Shown here one piece after another: positions 18,913 to 28,484 of a DNA stretch of 64,000 nt. The notes beneath the pieces were generated by a model, which was not told the DNA's origin, searched no databases, and saw only the letters and a program-made list of their open reading frames with translations. Numbering within the stretch: the first letter of the stretch is position 1; the number at the start of each line of letters is the position of its first letter. The stretch is from Verrucomicrobiaceae bacterium (GTDB lineage: Bacteria > Verrucomicrobiota > Verrucomicrobiia > Verrucomicrobiales > Akkermansiaceae): NCBI GenBank assembly GCA_027486655.1, contig JAIXOR010000072.1:1-64000 (forward strand), in the 5' to 3' direction. The position numbers and the translations under genes were made by a program.

Positions 18913-21456
18913 TCAGTCGTCCTTGGATTTCGCCGCCTTTTTCGCCGCCTTCTTGGCCGGGCGGGGCGGGAAATCGAAGCCGATCTTGCCTTCCTTCGGA
19001 TCGAAGGTGAGGTGGGCGTCGAACTTGCGCTTGGTCCGGTTTGAGACAAAGCCCTTGATCACGTCGGTCTTGCCGGTGGTGATCATCTTCATCACCTGGT
19101 CCACGGTGATGTCGTGGTGGAGGATGGACTTGCCGATGCGGATGCCGTTGGGCTCCTTCTTGGTGGTGATCTCCGGGATGTGATAGGCCTTCTCACTCTG
19201 ATAGACCTTGACCGTGCGACCGTCCGCCAGGTTGGCCTCGCCGATGATCTGTTCCTCGGTGAGCTCGATGGCGGCGTCCTTGTCCTCATTGTCGAAGACG
19301 AAGTTCACCTTGAACTTGGCGTCGAGTTCCAGCGCGGCGTCGAAGGGTTTGTTGAACTTCGATTTGAATCCGGTGAGCGGGCCGACGAAGCGTTTGGTGA
19401 AAAGCTCGACCGCCTCGGCTTCCGAGAGGAGGCGTCCGGCGATGTGTTTCTTGGCCTTGAACTTGCATTCCGGCTGGCGGCACTCGTAGGTGGCGTCCGT
19501 TTGGCGCAGGCCGCTTGCTCCGCAGATCGGGCAGGGCACCTTGAGGTCGGGGAAGCTTTGGTTCTTCGCGTCGTCCGCCAGCTTGCGGGCCTTGGCGACG
19601 ATTTCGTTGGTGTAGGAGATGATCTCCTTCATGAAGGCCTCGCGGCGGAGCTGGCCTTGTTCCATCTGGCGGAGTTTGTATTCCCAATCACCGGTGAGGC
19701 GGGGCGAGTAGAGTCCCTCGATCTCCATTTCGCGGACGAGCTGGATGAGGCGCATGCCGCTGCCGGTGACGTGGAGGTCCCTGCCGTCGCGGGCGAGGTA
19801 TTTCTGGGCGATGAGTCCCTCGATGGTGGCGGCGCGGGTGGCGGGTGTGCCGAGTCCGCGCTCGGACATGGCCTCGGCGAGGGCCTCGTCATCGATGAGC
19901 TTGCCCGCGCCTTCCATGGCGGAGAGCAGGGTGGATTCGGTGAATCTGGCAGGGGGCTTGGTTTCCTCGTGCAGCACCTCGATGTGCTCGACCGAGGCCG
20001 TCTCGCCGGCGTTGACGGGGACGAGTTCGTCCTTGCCGGAAGCGACGCCCGGGCGGCGGCCGTAGACTTCAAGCCAGCCGGGTTTGATGAGCACCTTGCC
20101 ATCGGTGCGGAAGGTGTCGGTGACGGAGGCGTGGGAAATGCGGGTGAGGCGGGTGGTCTGCTCGAACTCGGCAGAGGGATAGAACACGGCGATGAAGCGC
20201 TTCACGATCATGTCGAAGACCTTCTGCTCGGTATCGCTGAGTTTGGCGGTCTTGCCGGTGGGGATGATGGCGAAGTGGTCGGAGACCTTCTTGTTGTCGA
20301 AGACGCGGCGTGACTTATGGAGGCGCGGACCGTTGTCCGAGGATCCGGAAAGCACGGCCTTGGCGAACCTAGCCACGTCCAGATCGCTGTCGGCGATGTC
20401 GCGCATGGTTTCACGGACGTTTGCCGTGTAGTCTTCCGGAAGGTAGCGGGAGTCCGTCCGCGGGTAGGTGATCACCTTGTGTTTCTCATAGAGCGCCTGG
20501 GCGATCTGTAGGGTGCCTTTGGCGGAGAAGGGCGCCTCGCGTTGGAGTGTGGTGAGGTCGTACAGCTGTGGCGAGATCTGGGACTGGGCTTTCTTTTCCT
20601 CGGAAACGATGCCGGACTTGCCTTCGCAGCGGGCCTTGATCGCATCGGCCTCGGCCTGGTCCCAAATGCGTTCGGGTTTCGAGAGCGGGGCGTTTTCGTC
20701 CTTTTTCCACGACTCGTTGATCCACTTGCCGGGATACTCGCCGGACTCCACGGAAAACCCGGCGTGCACTTCGAAGTACGGGGTTGGCTTGAACGCGCGG
20801 ATCTCCTCCTCGCGTGCGGCAAGGATGGCCAGGGTGGGGGTCTGCACGCGGCCGGCGGCGGTGATGTTGAATCCGCCGTGGCGCGAGTTGAAGCAAGTGA
20901 AGGCGCGGGTGGCGTTCAGTCCGACGAGCCAGTCCGACTCGGAGCGGCAGCGTGCGGCGTCGGCCAGCGGCTGCATCTGTTCCTCGCTGCGGAGGTTTTC
21001 CCAGGCTTCGAGAATCGCGTTGTTGGTCATCGATTGCATCCAGAGCCGGCGGGTGGGCTTCTGGAGTTTGCCGATGTCCATGATGTAGCGGAAGATCAGC
21101 TCGCCCTCGCGGCCGGCGTCGCAGGCGTTGACGATGAGGTCGATGTCCTTGCGTTTGGCGAGCTTGAGGACCTGTTTGAGGCGGGCCTCGGAATCCGGGA
21201 TGGGGTCCAGTTCGAAATTGTCCGGGATGGCGGGCAGCACCTGGAAGTTCCAAGGCAGTTTCTTGCCATTGGGGCCCATGGGCATGCGCAGCTCGACCAG
21301 GTGGCCGACGGCCGAGGTGATCACCGCGTCGTCGTTTTCGAAATACACATCGCGACCGGAACCCTGTTTCTCGAACTTGCCGAGCGGCTTGGCCAGCGCG
21401 CGGCTGAGATCGGTCATGACGCTGGGTTTCTCGGCGATGATGAGTGTTTTTCCCAT
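18913..21456 (-). CDS. topB: DNA topoisomerase III (type IA)
   Basis: 847 residues from the ATG at 21456 ([21 protein letters not shown]); the frame stays open further upstream but homology begins here. The Toprim domain carries [14 protein letters not shown], the metal-binding glutamate/aspartate region. [10 protein letters not shown] and the active-site tyrosine in [15 protein letters not shown] (about residue 330) follow, as expected of type IA enzymes that pass single strands through a transient break. Near residue 640 there is one zinc-ribbon-like cluster CPICG...CRQPEC, then an additional C-terminal region and a lysine/alanine-rich tail ([15 protein letters not shown]). It is longer than E. 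coli TopB (653 residues) because of this C-terminal extension. The leader shows 7-base periodicity. Confidence 0.95.
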   Translation of the reverse strand: MGKTLIIAEKPSVMTDLSRALAKPLGKFEKQGSGRDVYFENDDAVITSAVGHLVELRMPMGPNGKKLPWNFQVLPAIPDNFELDPIPDSEARLKQVLKLAKRKDIDLIVNACDAGREGELIFRYIMDIGKLQKPTRRLWMQSMTNNAILEAWENLRSEEQMQPLADAARCRSESDWLVGLNATRAFTCFNSRHGGFNITAAGRVQTPTLAILAAREEEIRAFKPTPYFEVHAGFSVESGEYPGKWINESWKKDENAPLSKPERIWDQAEADAIKARCEGKSGIVSEEKKAQSQISPQLYDLTTLQREAPFSAKGTLQIAQALYEKHKVITYPRTDSRYLPEDYTANVRETMRDIADSDLDVARFAKAVLSGSSDNGPRLHKSRRVFDNKKVSDHFAIIPTGKTAKLSDTEQKVFDMIVKRFIAVFYPSAEFEQTTRLTRISHASVTDTFRTDGKVLIKPGWLEVYGRRPGVASGKDELVPVNAGETASVEHIEVLHEETKPPARFTESTLLSAMEGAGKLIDDEALAEAMSERGLGTPATRAATIEGLIAQKYLARDGRDLHVTGSGMRLIQLVREMEIEGLYSPRLTGDWEYKLRQMEQGQLRREAFMKEIISYTNEIVAKARKLADDAKNQSFPDLKVPCPICGASGLRQTDATYECRQPECKFKAKKHIAGRLLSEAEAVELFTKRFVGPLTGFKSKFNKPFDAALELDAKFKVNFVFDNEDKDAAIELTEEQIIGEANLADGRTVKVYQSEKAYHIPEITTKKEPNGIRIGKSILHHDITVDQVMKMITTGKTDVIKGFVSNRTKRKFDAHLTFDPKEGKIGFDFPPRPAKKAAKKAAKSKDD

Positions 21457-21512
21457 GGTAAATGCAGTCCGGGGTAAGGGTGCGGGGTCAGGGACTAGGC
21501 TTGGAAGGGCGG
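21457..21512 (-). repeat. 7-base periodic leader in front of topB
   Basis: Counting in sevens from the start codon, plus-strand units read GGGGTAA, GGGTGCG and GGGTCAG in succession (21471-21491) and nearly every neighbouring unit also begins with G. On the mRNA this gives a C-rich, G-poor leader with no Shine-Dalgarno site. Confidence 0.55.
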
Positions 21513-21659
21513 ATTTGGCAAGCGGATTGAGGGGGCGGGCACGATTCACCGTTTTCCCGGGGCCGCGGTTTCCGAATGGCCATCCCGCGCGGAAGCTGCT
21601 TGATTCCTCCATGGCACAAGGTGCTGGCGCGCATCGTGCTGGCATGCGGCTGAACCCCC

Positions 21660-22628
21660 ATGGACCCGTTTGGACGATCGATCGACTACCTCCGCATTTC
21701 GGTGACGGACCGGTGCAACGAGCGCTGCCTCTATTGCATGCCGGAGGGCTACAAGGGATGGGCGAAACGGGCGGAGCATCTGGGCGTGGATGAGATCGTC
21801 CGCGTGGTGGAAAGCGCGACGCGGCTGGGCTTCCGGAAGTTCCGCCTGACCGGGGGCGAGCCATTGGTGCGCTCCGACATCGTCGAGATCACACGCCGGA
21901 TTTGGGATCTGCCGGGGGTGCAGACGCTCGGGCTCTCGACCAATGGCCTGCTGCTCGCCGGGTTGGCCGTGCCGCTCCGCAGGGCGGGCCTGCGTTCGGT
22001 GAACATCAGCCTGGATACTCTGGATCCGGCGGCCTACCGCCGGCTCACCGGAGGGAATCTGGAAGGGGCCCTTGCCGGGATCGAGGCCGCTCTGGATGCC
22101 GGGTTCGAGGTGGTGAAGCTCAACTGCGTGTTGCTCCGCGGCATCAACGAGGAGCAGATCGTGCCCCTGGCGCGCTTCGGCGCGGAGCGTGGCATGCCGG
22201 TTCGCTTCATCGAGCTCATGCCATTGGCGCCCGGCGGGCCTGTCAATGACGGGCACTTTTTCCCGGTGGCCGAGGCCCGGGCTCGTCTTGCCGCCGATGA
22301 GGCGCTGGATCCGGTCTCCGAGCGACCCGGCCACGGACCGGCCCGCTATCTGCGCGGCCGGGTGAGCGGTGCGTTGGTCGGATTCATCGGATCGGTGACC
22401 TGCGCGGACTTCTGCAAGGACTGCAACAAGCTGCGTCTCACTGCGGATGGGAAACTGCGTCCCTGTCTCGGACGCCATGGCGAGATCGATCTCGCATCCG
22501 CCCTCCGAGCCGATGGCGGGGCTGGCATCGACGAGGCGATTCGTGAAGCCATCGCCAACAAACCGGAAAACCACTCGTTTGGCGGGGACTTCGAGGTGAA
22601 GAGGCCGATGACGGCGATCGGCGGATGA
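21660..22628 (+). CDS. moaA: GTP 3',8-cyclase MoaA (molybdenum cofactor step 1)
   Basis: 322 residues. A radical-SAM enzyme that, with MoaC, turns GTP into cyclic pyranopterin monophosphate. The SAM [4Fe-4S] cluster motif CNERCLYC lies at about residues 19-26, followed by LTGGEP. The second cluster is supplied by [23 protein letters not shown] near residue 250-275, and the chain ends in the conserved GG (TAIGG). Length fits the family (about 325-340). It is the first gene of a six-gene operon; its last bases overlap moeA by ATGA. It is divergent from topB across about 200 bases. No Moco riboswitch could be recognised in that gap. Confidence 0.96.
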   Translation: MDPFGRSIDYLRISVTDRCNERCLYCMPEGYKGWAKRAEHLGVDEIVRVVESATRLGFRKFRLTGGEPLVRSDIVEITRRIWDLPGVQTLGLSTNGLLLAGLAVPLRRAGLRSVNISLDTLDPAAYRRLTGGNLEGALAGIEAALDAGFEVVKLNCVLLRGINEEQIVPLARFGAERGMPVRFIELMPLAPGGPVNDGHFFPVAEARARLAADEALDPVSERPGHGPARYLRGRVSGALVGFIGSVTCADFCKDCNKLRLTADGKLRPCLGRHGEIDLASALRADGGAGIDEAIREAIANKPENHSFGGDFEVKRPMTAIGG

Positions 22629-23833
22629 AACCCGAAACACCGGCCATGGCGATTTCCTTCCGCGACGCGCTCGATTTGCTGCTGGGGCAGGTGCCGATGG
22701 CTCCTCTGGAACGTGTGCGGCTGGATGAGGCGGCAGGGCGGGTGCTGAGGCAGGAGGTGAGGGCCGACCGGGATTTTCCTCCCTTCCACCGGGTGATGAT
22801 GGATGGTTTTGCGTTGAAGGCCTCGGGATTGGCGGTGGGTCGGCGTTTCCGTGTCGGCGGCTCGGCCGCTGCGGGGATGGCGGTGCTTTCCCTCCCCGGT
22901 GAGGTGGACGTCTGCATCGAGGTGATGACGGGAGCTCCCTTGCCGGAAGGAGCGGACTGCATCGTGCCGGTGGAGGAAGTGCGGCGTGTGGATCCGGATC
23001 ACATCGTGGTGGACCCGGCGTGGGTGTCGCCTCCAGGCGGGTTCATTCACCGCATGGGCAGCGATGCGGCCTGCGGTTCCCTGCTTTTACGTCCCGGAAT
23101 GCGCATGGGATCGAGGGAAATCGGTGTGGCCGCCTCCTGTGGGGCTGCGTGGCTGGAGGTATCCGCACGACCCGGCATCGCCGTGGTGGCCACCGGTGAC
23201 GAACTGGTCGAGGTCGGGCAAATCCCCGAGCCCTGGCAGATCCGGCAGTCCAATGCCCATGCGCTTCGCGGTGCGCTGGAACGTGCGGGCTATCCACCGG
23301 CCACGGCCTGCCGGATGGGGGATGACGCCGGGCCTGCACGGGATCTGTTAGCCGGGATTCTGGAGGGCCATGAGTGGCTTGTTCTAACCGGTGCGGTGTC
23401 CAAGGGTGCCCGGGATTTCATCCCCGCGCTGCTCGATTTGTTAGGCTGCAAGTGCGTGTTTCACGGCGTCCTGCAGCGGCCCGGCAAGCCCGCCGGTTGT
23501 TGGATGGGACCGCGCGGCCAGGTGATCCTGGCCTTGCCTGGCAATCCGGTCTCCGCGATTACCGGCCTCCATGCCTTTGTGCTTCCCGCGCTCGATCGTG
23601 CGTCCGGTTTGTCACCCGAGGGTCGGCGCCGGGTCGTGCCGGAAGATCGGTGGCAGGCGCTCGACGGGATGACCCGTCATCTGCCGGTGAGCCTTGCCGC
23701 CGATGGTCGTGCGCGGTCCGCTCCTGTGGGCAACAGCGGGGATTTCATCGGCTTGCTGGCGAGCGATGGCTTCGTCACGATCCCTCCGCGCGGTGAAGCC
23801 GCCGCCGCGCTGCCATTCACCCCCTGGTTCTGA
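22625..23833 (+). CDS. moeA: Molybdopterin molybdenumtransferase MoeA
   Basis: 402 residues. MoeA inserts molybdate into adenylylated molybdopterin. Visible family motifs are DFPPFHRVMMDGFAL near residue 55, the VEVMTGAPLPEGADCIVPVEE segment, VATGDELVEVG, TGAVSKGARDF and the substrate-site LPGNPVSA. The start ATG overlaps the moaA stop (ATGA at 22625-22628), implying coupled translation; an internal start (MAISFRDAL) is possible 8 codons in. The adenylylating partner MogA/MoaB is absent from the cluster and must be encoded elsewhere. Confidence 0.95.
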   Translation: MKPETPAMAISFRDALDLLLGQVPMAPLERVRLDEAAGRVLRQEVRADRDFPPFHRVMMDGFALKASGLAVGRRFRVGGSAAAGMAVLSLPGEVDVCIEVMTGAPLPEGADCIVPVEEVRRVDPDHIVVDPAWVSPPGGFIHRMGSDAACGSLLLRPGMRMGSREIGVAASCGAAWLEVSARPGIAVVATGDELVEVGQIPEPWQIRQSNAHALRGALERAGYPPATACRMGDDAGPARDLLAGILEGHEWLVLTGAVSKGARDFIPALLDLLGCKCVFHGVLQRPGKPAGCWMGPRGQVILALPGNPVSAITGLHAFVLPALDRASGLSPEGRRRVVPEDRWQALDGMTRHLPVSLAADGRARSAPVGNSGDFIGLLASDGFVTIPPRGEAAAALPFTPWF

Positions 23834-23840
23834 AACCCCC

Positions 23841-24335
23841 ATGTCTTCCAACAAATCCGAAGTTTTCACCCATGTCCGGGATGGCATGCCATCGATGGTC
23901 GATGTTTCCGGAAAGACACCCGTGAAACGATGTGCCGTGGCCGGCGCGCGGGTCGAACTCGGGGCGGACGTGATGGCTCGCTTCGAGGAGAACGACCTCC
24001 GCGGCCCCAAGGGCCCGGTCCTTCAAACGGCCGTGATCGCGGGCACCATGGCCGTGAAGAAAACCGCGGATCTCATCCCGTTTTGTCATCCATTGCCGGT
24101 CGAGCACTGTGCCTTTATCCTCACACCGGACGAGACCGGCGTGCTCATCCGCTGCGAGGTGGCCACCACCGGCAGGACCGGAGTGGAGATGGAGGCGATG
24201 ACCGGTGCCAGCGTGGCGGCGCTTTGCATCTATGACATGTGCAAGGCCCTGAACAAAGGCATCCGGATCCAAGAGGTGAAACTGCTCACCAAGACCGGTG
24301 GCAAGTCCGGGGACTATCACGCGGAACTCCCATGA
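23841..24335 (+). CDS. moaC: Cyclic pyranopterin monophosphate synthase MoaC
   Basis: 164 residues from the ATG 7 bases after the moeA stop. The frame is open further upstream inside moeA, but MSSNKSEVFTHVRDGMPSMVDVSGK is the natural N-terminus. Catalytic-region motifs are KKTADLIPFCHPLPVEH and TGVEMEAMTGASVAALCIYDMCKAL. The C-terminal KTGGKSGDY is also characteristic. It completes the first cofactor step with MoaA. Its stop overlaps the mobA start by ATGA. Confidence 0.96.
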   Translation: MSSNKSEVFTHVRDGMPSMVDVSGKTPVKRCAVAGARVELGADVMARFEENDLRGPKGPVLQTAVIAGTMAVKKTADLIPFCHPLPVEHCAFILTPDETGVLIRCEVATTGRTGVEMEAMTGASVAALCIYDMCKALNKGIRIQEVKLLTKTGGKSGDYHAELP

Positions 24336-24934
24336 AACCGCCGCGACCGCTCCATGGACTTGTGCTCGCCGGCGGACGCAGCTCCCGGATGGGGGTGGAC
24401 AAAGCGGCGCTCGTCCATCCCGACGGTCGGCCGCTCGCGAAACGGACTTGCGACCTGCTCGTGCAGTCCGGCTGTGATGCCGTCTGGCTTTCCCTGCGCC
24501 ACGACCAGGACCCGCCACCGGGTTTCGAGGCGGATCATGGCATGCGATGCGTGCGCGACCCCGAGGGCCGGAGCGAGGGGCCGCTGGCCGGCATGCTTGC
24601 CGCGATGAGGGCCGCGCCGGATGCCGACTGGCTTGTGCTGGCCTGCGACCTGCCGCGCCTCGATGAGGAAACGATCCGTTTCCTGCTTGCCTCGCGCCTG
24701 CCCGGCGAGGCCTTGCTTTCCTATCGCAGCGAATCGGACGGCTTGCCGGAACCCCTGTGCGCGTTCTACGCAGCGGACTCGTTTCCAATTCTGGAAGCTT
24801 GCCACGCCGAGGGCATCCGCTGCCCGCGCAAGGTGCTCATTCGCTCCCGCTGCCGCCTCATCGATCCGGTCACCCCGCGGGCGCTGGACAATGCGAACAC
24901 GCCGGAAGACTGGCGCTCCGCCCTCATGCCATGA
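24332..24934 (+). CDS. mobA: Molybdenum cofactor guanylyltransferase MobA
   Basis: 200 residues. The nucleotide-binding signature LVLAGGRSSRMGVDKAAL lies at residues about 10-27 and LVLACDLPRLDEETI gives the metal-binding aspartate near residue 100. MobA attaches GMP to Mo-molybdopterin, so the host is likely to make (bis-)MGD enzymes of the DMSO-reductase type; none is in the window. The start codon overlaps the moaC stop and the stop overlaps the moaD start, both as ATGA. Confidence 0.92.
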   Translation: MKPPRPLHGLVLAGGRSSRMGVDKAALVHPDGRPLAKRTCDLLVQSGCDAVWLSLRHDQDPPPGFEADHGMRCVRDPEGRSEGPLAGMLAAMRAAPDADWLVLACDLPRLDEETIRFLLASRLPGEALLSYRSESDGLPEPLCAFYAADSFPILEACHAEGIRCPRKVLIRSRCRLIDPVTPRALDNANTPEDWRSALMP

Positions 24935-25170
24935 TCTATCAAGTCAGCTACTACGGCATGCTCGCCGAGCGTCGGGGACTTGCCTCGGAGGCGCTTGAGT
25001 CCGCCTGCACCACGCCGCGCGCCCTCTATCAGGAAATCGACGCCCGCCATCCGCTCGGGCTTGCCCAAGGCGATCTGCGCGCCGCGGTGAACGATGAGTT
25101 TGTCTGCTGGGACCACCCGCTCGTCGAGGGCGATCACCTTGCCTTCCTTCCACCGATGTCCGGGGGCTGA
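24931..25170 (+). CDS. moaD: Molybdopterin synthase sulfur carrier MoaD
   Basis: 79 residues with the ubiquitin-like sulfur-carrier fold pattern (VSYYGMLAERRG at the start) and the required Gly-Gly C-terminus (LPPMSGG), which becomes a thiocarboxylate. The activating MoeB is not in the cluster. The start overlaps the mobA stop; 9 bases separate it from the MoaE-MOSC gene, its large-subunit partner. Confidence 0.93.
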   Translation: MIYQVSYYGMLAERRGLASEALESACTTPRALYQEIDARHPLGLAQGDLRAAVNDEFVCWDHPLVEGDHLAFLPPMSGG

Positions 25171-25179
25171 ACTGCCGTC

Positions 25180-26118
25180 ATGAATCCGATGCTCCGTTTC
25201 TCCATATCCGATCAGGCGATTGATCCCGCCGCACTTCAGGCTTTCCTGCATGATCCGGCGGCGGGGGCGGAGGTTTGTTTCGACGGGCGTGTGAGAAATC
25301 ACAACGAAGGCCGGGCGGTGGGCAGCCTGGAGTATCAGGCGTATCCGGCGCTGGCGGAGAAGACCGGACTGAGGATCCTGGAAGAAGAAGCGGCGAGACA
25401 CGGGATTCTGCGGGGGATCGCCGTGCAGCGCACCGGTCGTCTGGAGATCGGTGAGTCCGCCGTGTGGGTGGGAGTGGCCTCGGCGCATCGCGGGGCGGCA
25501 TTTGATGCGGCGCGTGCGATCATGGAACGCCTGAAATACGAACTTCCCGTGTGGAAAAAGGAAATCTATCAGGACGGCCGGGTCGAGTGGGTGGGGCCGG
25601 ATTCCAAATCCGCCGAGACCGGGCGGGATCGCGAGGATTGCCCGGACTGGGCCGCGCGCCTGGAAGCCATCTGGATTTCCCCGGGCCATGATTTCCGCGG
25701 CCACCCATGGGGCGATCGCGGTGGGCATGGCATCGAGTCGCTGGGCGAAGTCGCTTGCGTGGCGGGCATGGGCCTGAAGGGCGACCGGTATTTCGGTTTC
25801 AAGCCGGACTTCAAAGGCCAGGTCACCTTCCTGTCCGCGGAGGCGGTGGACGCGGTGAGGGAGAGGTTCGGCATTCCGGATCTATCCAGCGGAGTGTTTC
25901 GCCGGAATCTGATCGTGCGCGGGGTGGACCTTTCGCAGTGGGTGGGAAAGCGCTTTCGCTTCCAGGGTCTGGTGTTCGAGGGCAGCGAGGAATGCCGTCC
26001 CTGCCCGTGGATGGACCAGGTCGCCGGTGCCGGGGCGGAGGAGTTCATGAAATCCGGATTCCGCGGCGGCCTGAGGGCACGCATCCGGACGAGTGGTACC
26101 CTGCGGGTTCAGTCCTGA
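25180..26118 (+). CDS. Fused MoaE (molybdopterin synthase large subunit) and MOSC domain protein
   Basis: 312 residues. Residues about 5-135 are MoaE: FDGRVRNHNEGRAVGSLEYQAY, VGVASAHRGAAFDAARAIMERLKYELPVWKKE and IYQDG...W, the parts that bind precursor Z and MoaD. Residues about 155-305 are a MOSC domain with GLKGDRYFG, EAVDAVRERFG, GVFRRNLIVRGVDL and the ECRPC cysteine. MOSC domains are found in molybdenum-cofactor sulfurases and in YiiM-type proteins and are thought to carry sulfur or bind Moco. The fusion joins cofactor synthesis with a possible handling or sulfuration step (inference). The stop overlaps the converging phoU stop by 10 bases. Confidence 0.92.
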   Translation: MNPMLRFSISDQAIDPAALQAFLHDPAAGAEVCFDGRVRNHNEGRAVGSLEYQAYPALAEKTGLRILEEEAARHGILRGIAVQRTGRLEIGESAVWVGVASAHRGAAFDAARAIMERLKYELPVWKKEIYQDGRVEWVGPDSKSAETGRDREDCPDWAARLEAIWISPGHDFRGHPWGDRGGHGIESLGEVACVAGMGLKGDRYFGFKPDFKGQVTFLSAEAVDAVRERFGIPDLSSGVFRRNLIVRGVDLSQWVGKRFRFQGLVFEGSEECRPCPWMDQVAGAGAEEFMKSGFRGGLRARIRTSGTLRVQS

Positions 26119-26810
26119 GATTCGCCAGCCTCCGGGCTCTTGCGGTGCTCATGGCGGATATCCCGCGCCTCGCTGAGGAACACGGAGTCCTCGCCGATAT
26201 TCACGGAGAGGTCGCCGATGCGTTCGAGCGAACGCGCGACGAAGATGAGGTGCAGCAGGTTCTCGGCGCGCGGGCCTGCATTTTCGAGGCGTCCGCTGAG
26301 CATGGCGATGACCTGTTTGTGCTCGGCATCCAGCGCGGCGTCCGCCGGCTTGAGTCCCTGGCCGAGCTCCGGATTGGCATCGGTGTAGGCGAGCAGCGCG
26401 TCGCGCAGGAGCTTCTCCGCCTTGGTGTAGAGCGGCTCGATGATGGTGGTCTCGATGGCTTCGCTCGACTTGCAGATCTTCTTGGCGCGCTTGGCGATGT
26501 TGACGGCGTGATCCGAGATGCGCTCCAGGTTGTGGGCCATCTTCATCGAGGTGATGACGAGGCGCAGATCGGTGGCCACCGGGTGGAAGCGCAACAGGAT
26601 GTCCATGCCGATCTGGTCGATCTTCATTTCCAGTTCATCGACCTCCGTGTCGTCTCCGATGACGCTGCGGGCGAGGTCGATGTCGCGGTTGAGCAGGGCG
26701 TTGACCGAGCGTTCGAGGTTCTGCCGTGTGAGGCTCGCCATGAGCAGGACGCTGTCCTTCAGGGCGTTCATCGTTTTGTCGAGCTCGTGGAAAATGTGCT
26801 GCTGGTTCAT
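26109..26810 (-). CDS. phoU: Phosphate signalling complex protein PhoU
   Basis: 233 residues from the ATG at 26810 (MNQQHIFHELDKTMNALKD); an ATG at 26819 is possible, and the longer open frame upstream is non-coding. Two PhoU repeats of three helices each are visible. Both carry the metal-binding pattern: MAHNLERISDHAVNIAK near residue 85-100 and ARSLERIGDLSVNIGED near 200-215. PhoU links Pst transporter state to the PhoR/PhoB system; no phoRB is in the window. It is last in the pst operon. Length is typical. Confidence 0.93.
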   Translation of the reverse strand: MNQQHIFHELDKTMNALKDSVLLMASLTRQNLERSVNALLNRDIDLARSVIGDDTEVDELEMKIDQIGMDILLRFHPVATDLRLVITSMKMAHNLERISDHAVNIAKRAKKICKSSEAIETTIIEPLYTKAEKLLRDALLAYTDANPELGQGLKPADAALDAEHKQVIAMLSGRLENAGPRAENLLHLIFVARSLERIGDLSVNIGEDSVFLSEARDIRHEHRKSPEAGESQD

Positions 26811-26883
26811 GGGAGGCATGGGAGGCGAAGGGTGGATCCGTTGCGGGGGATCGTGGAATTGGGGATCGGGGTGGTGGCCATTC
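26811..26883 (-). repeat. 7-base periodic spacer in front of phoU
   Basis: 73 bases between pstB and phoU. In heptamers counted from the phoU start, the plus strand shows GTGGATC, GGGGATC and GTGGAAT in the same phase (26832, 26846, 26853). The mRNA strand is C-rich with no Shine-Dalgarno site. Confidence 0.5.
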
Positions 26884-27687
26884 TCAGCCGAAGCGGCCGC
26901 TGATGTATTCTTCGGTCTTGCGGACGCGCGGATTGGAAAAGATGCGCTTGGTGTCCGAATATTCAACCAGTTCACCCATGTAAAAGAAGGCGGTGCGGTC
27001 GGACACGCGGGCCGCCTGCTGCATGTTGTGGGTGACGATGACGAAGGTGTAGTCGTTCTTGAGCTGCCAGACGAGCTCCTCGACCTTGGCGGTGGCGATC
27101 GGGTCGAGGGCGCTGCAGGGCTCGTCCATCAACACGACGAGCGGTTTCACCGCGATCGTGCGGGCGATGCAGAGGCGCTGCTGCTGGCCGCCGGAAAGTC
27201 CGAGGGCGGACTCCTGGAGGCGGTCCTTCACTTCGTCCCAAAGGGCGGCGGAGCGCAGGCTTTCCTCAACGGCCTGGTCGATGACCTGCTTGTCCTTGAC
27301 GCCCCGCATGCGCAGGCCGAAGGCGACGTTTTCGTAAATCGACTTCGGGAAGGGGTTGGATTTCTGGAACACCATGCCGACGTCCCGGCGGAGCTTCACC
27401 ACATCCACGGAGGGGTCATGGATGTTGATGTCCTCGATGTGGATGGAGCCCTTGGTCACGCGGGTGCCCGGGATCTCGTCGTTCATCCGGTTGATGCAGC
27501 GGAGAAGCGTGGACTTGCCGCAACCCGAGGGACCAATGAAGGCGGTGACCTCGTGCTTGTGGAGATCCAGTGTGATGTCCTTGAGGGCCTGCGAGGAGCC
27601 GTAGTTGAAACAAAGGTCGCGGATGGCGACGGAGACCTCCGCGGACGGGGCGGGGGAGGACGGCTTGGGATCGAGAGTCGCTTGCAT
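26884..27687 (-). CDS. pstB: Phosphate ABC transporter ATPase PstB (second copy in operon)
   Basis: 267 residues from the ATG at 27687, which follows a short leader; the open frame continues upstream only as noise across the neighbouring pstB. Walker [20 protein letters not shown], signature [13 protein letters not shown], Walker [15 protein letters not shown] and the H-loop IVTHNMQQA are all present, so it should be an active ATPase. It differs from the upstream pstB by an Ala/Ser/Pro-rich N-terminal extension of about 20 residues. Two PstB proteins may pair as a heterodimer or be alternates. Confidence 0.94.
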   Translation of the reverse strand: MQATLDPKPSSPAPSAEVSVAIRDLCFNYGSSQALKDITLDLHKHEVTAFIGPSGCGKSTLLRCINRMNDEIPGTRVTKGSIHIEDINIHDPSVDVVKLRRDVGMVFQKSNPFPKSIYENVAFGLRMRGVKDKQVIDQAVEESLRSAALWDEVKDRLQESALGLSGGQQQRLCIARTIAVKPLVVLMDEPCSALDPIATAKVEELVWQLKNDYTFVIVTHNMQQAARVSDRTAFFYMGELVEYSDTKRIFSNPRVRKTEEYISGRFG

Positions 27688-27707
27688 GGTCGGGTGGGTT
27701 GCCGGTT
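27688..27707 (-). repeat. Short 7-base periodic leader in front of second pstB
   Basis: The 20-base spacer reads on the mRNA strand as AACC-led units (AACCGGC then AACCCAC) just before the start codon, with no Shine-Dalgarno site. Confidence 0.4.
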
Positions 27708-28484
27708 TCAGCCGAAGGATCCGGTGATGTAGGCCTCGGTTTGCTTTTCGCGCGGCTTCTCGAAGATCTGCATGGTGGGGCCGTATTCGACGAGGTTCCC
27801 CAGATACATGAAGGCGGTGCGGTCCGAGCAGCGGGTAGCCTGGGACATGTTGTGGGTGACGATGACGATGGTGAACTTCTCCTTGAGCGAGGTGATCAGC
27901 TCCTCGATCTTGAGGGTGGCGAGCGGATCGAGAGCGGCGCAGGGCTCGTCCATCAGCACGATGTCCGGTTCGGTGGCGATCACGCGGGCAATGCAGAGCC
28001 GCTGTTGCTGGCCTCCGGAAAGTCCGAAGGCGGAGGTGTGGAGGCGGTCCTTCACCTCGTCCCAAAGCGCGGCGCTGCGGAGGGCGTTCTCGGCGGCGGC
28101 GTCGAGATCGGATTTCTTCTTCACGCCGGCGATCCGCAGTCCGTAGACCACATTTTCATAGATCGATTTGGCAAAGGGGTTGTATTTCTGGAAGACCATG
28201 CCGACGCGCCGGCGAAGCTCCTGGAGGTGGATGTCCGGCCGGTGGATGTCGATGCCATGCACGAGGATCGATCCCTGGGTGACCCTGGCCGAGGGGATGC
28301 GGTCGTTGATGCGGTTGATGCAGCGGATCAGGGTGGACTTGCCGCAGCCGGAAGGGCCGATGAAGGCGGTGACCTGGCGCGCGGGGATGTCCATGGTTAC
28401 GTCATGAAGCACCTGCTTTTCGCCGTAGGCGAAGCGGAGGTTCTCGATGCGGACCGCGGCGGTTTCTGTCGATTCGCTTACCAT
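27708..28484 (-). CDS. pstB: Phosphate ABC transporter ATPase PstB (first copy in operon)
   Basis: 258 residues. Walker [36 protein letters not shown], Walker [14 protein letters not shown] and [10 protein letters not shown] identify a complete PstB. The start overlaps the pstA stop by 7 bases, suggesting coupled translation. It hydrolyses ATP at the cytoplasmic face to drive phosphate import through PstA/PstC. Confidence 0.94.
   Translation of the reverse strand: MVSESTETAAVRIENLRFAYGEKQVLHDVTMDIPARQVTAFIGPSGCGKSTLIRCINRINDRIPSARVTQGSILVHGIDIHRPDIHLQELRRRVGMVFQKYNPFAKSIYENVVYGLRIAGVKKKSDLDAAAENALRSAALWDEVKDRLHTSAFGLSGGQQQRLCIARVIATEPDIVLMDEPCAALDPLATLKIEELITSLKEKFTIVIVTHNMSQATRCSDRTAFMYLGNLVEYGPTMQIFEKPREKQTEAYITGSFG

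Noticed and set aside
19114-20313. Long plus-strand open frame of 399 codons
   Set aside because: Antisense to topB, which has complete motifs; typical of GC-rich DNA in which the opposite strand stays open.
21457-21659. Molybdenum-cofactor riboswitch before moaA
   Set aside because: I looked for it but see no recognisable conserved stem set; the gap instead holds the topB periodic leader.
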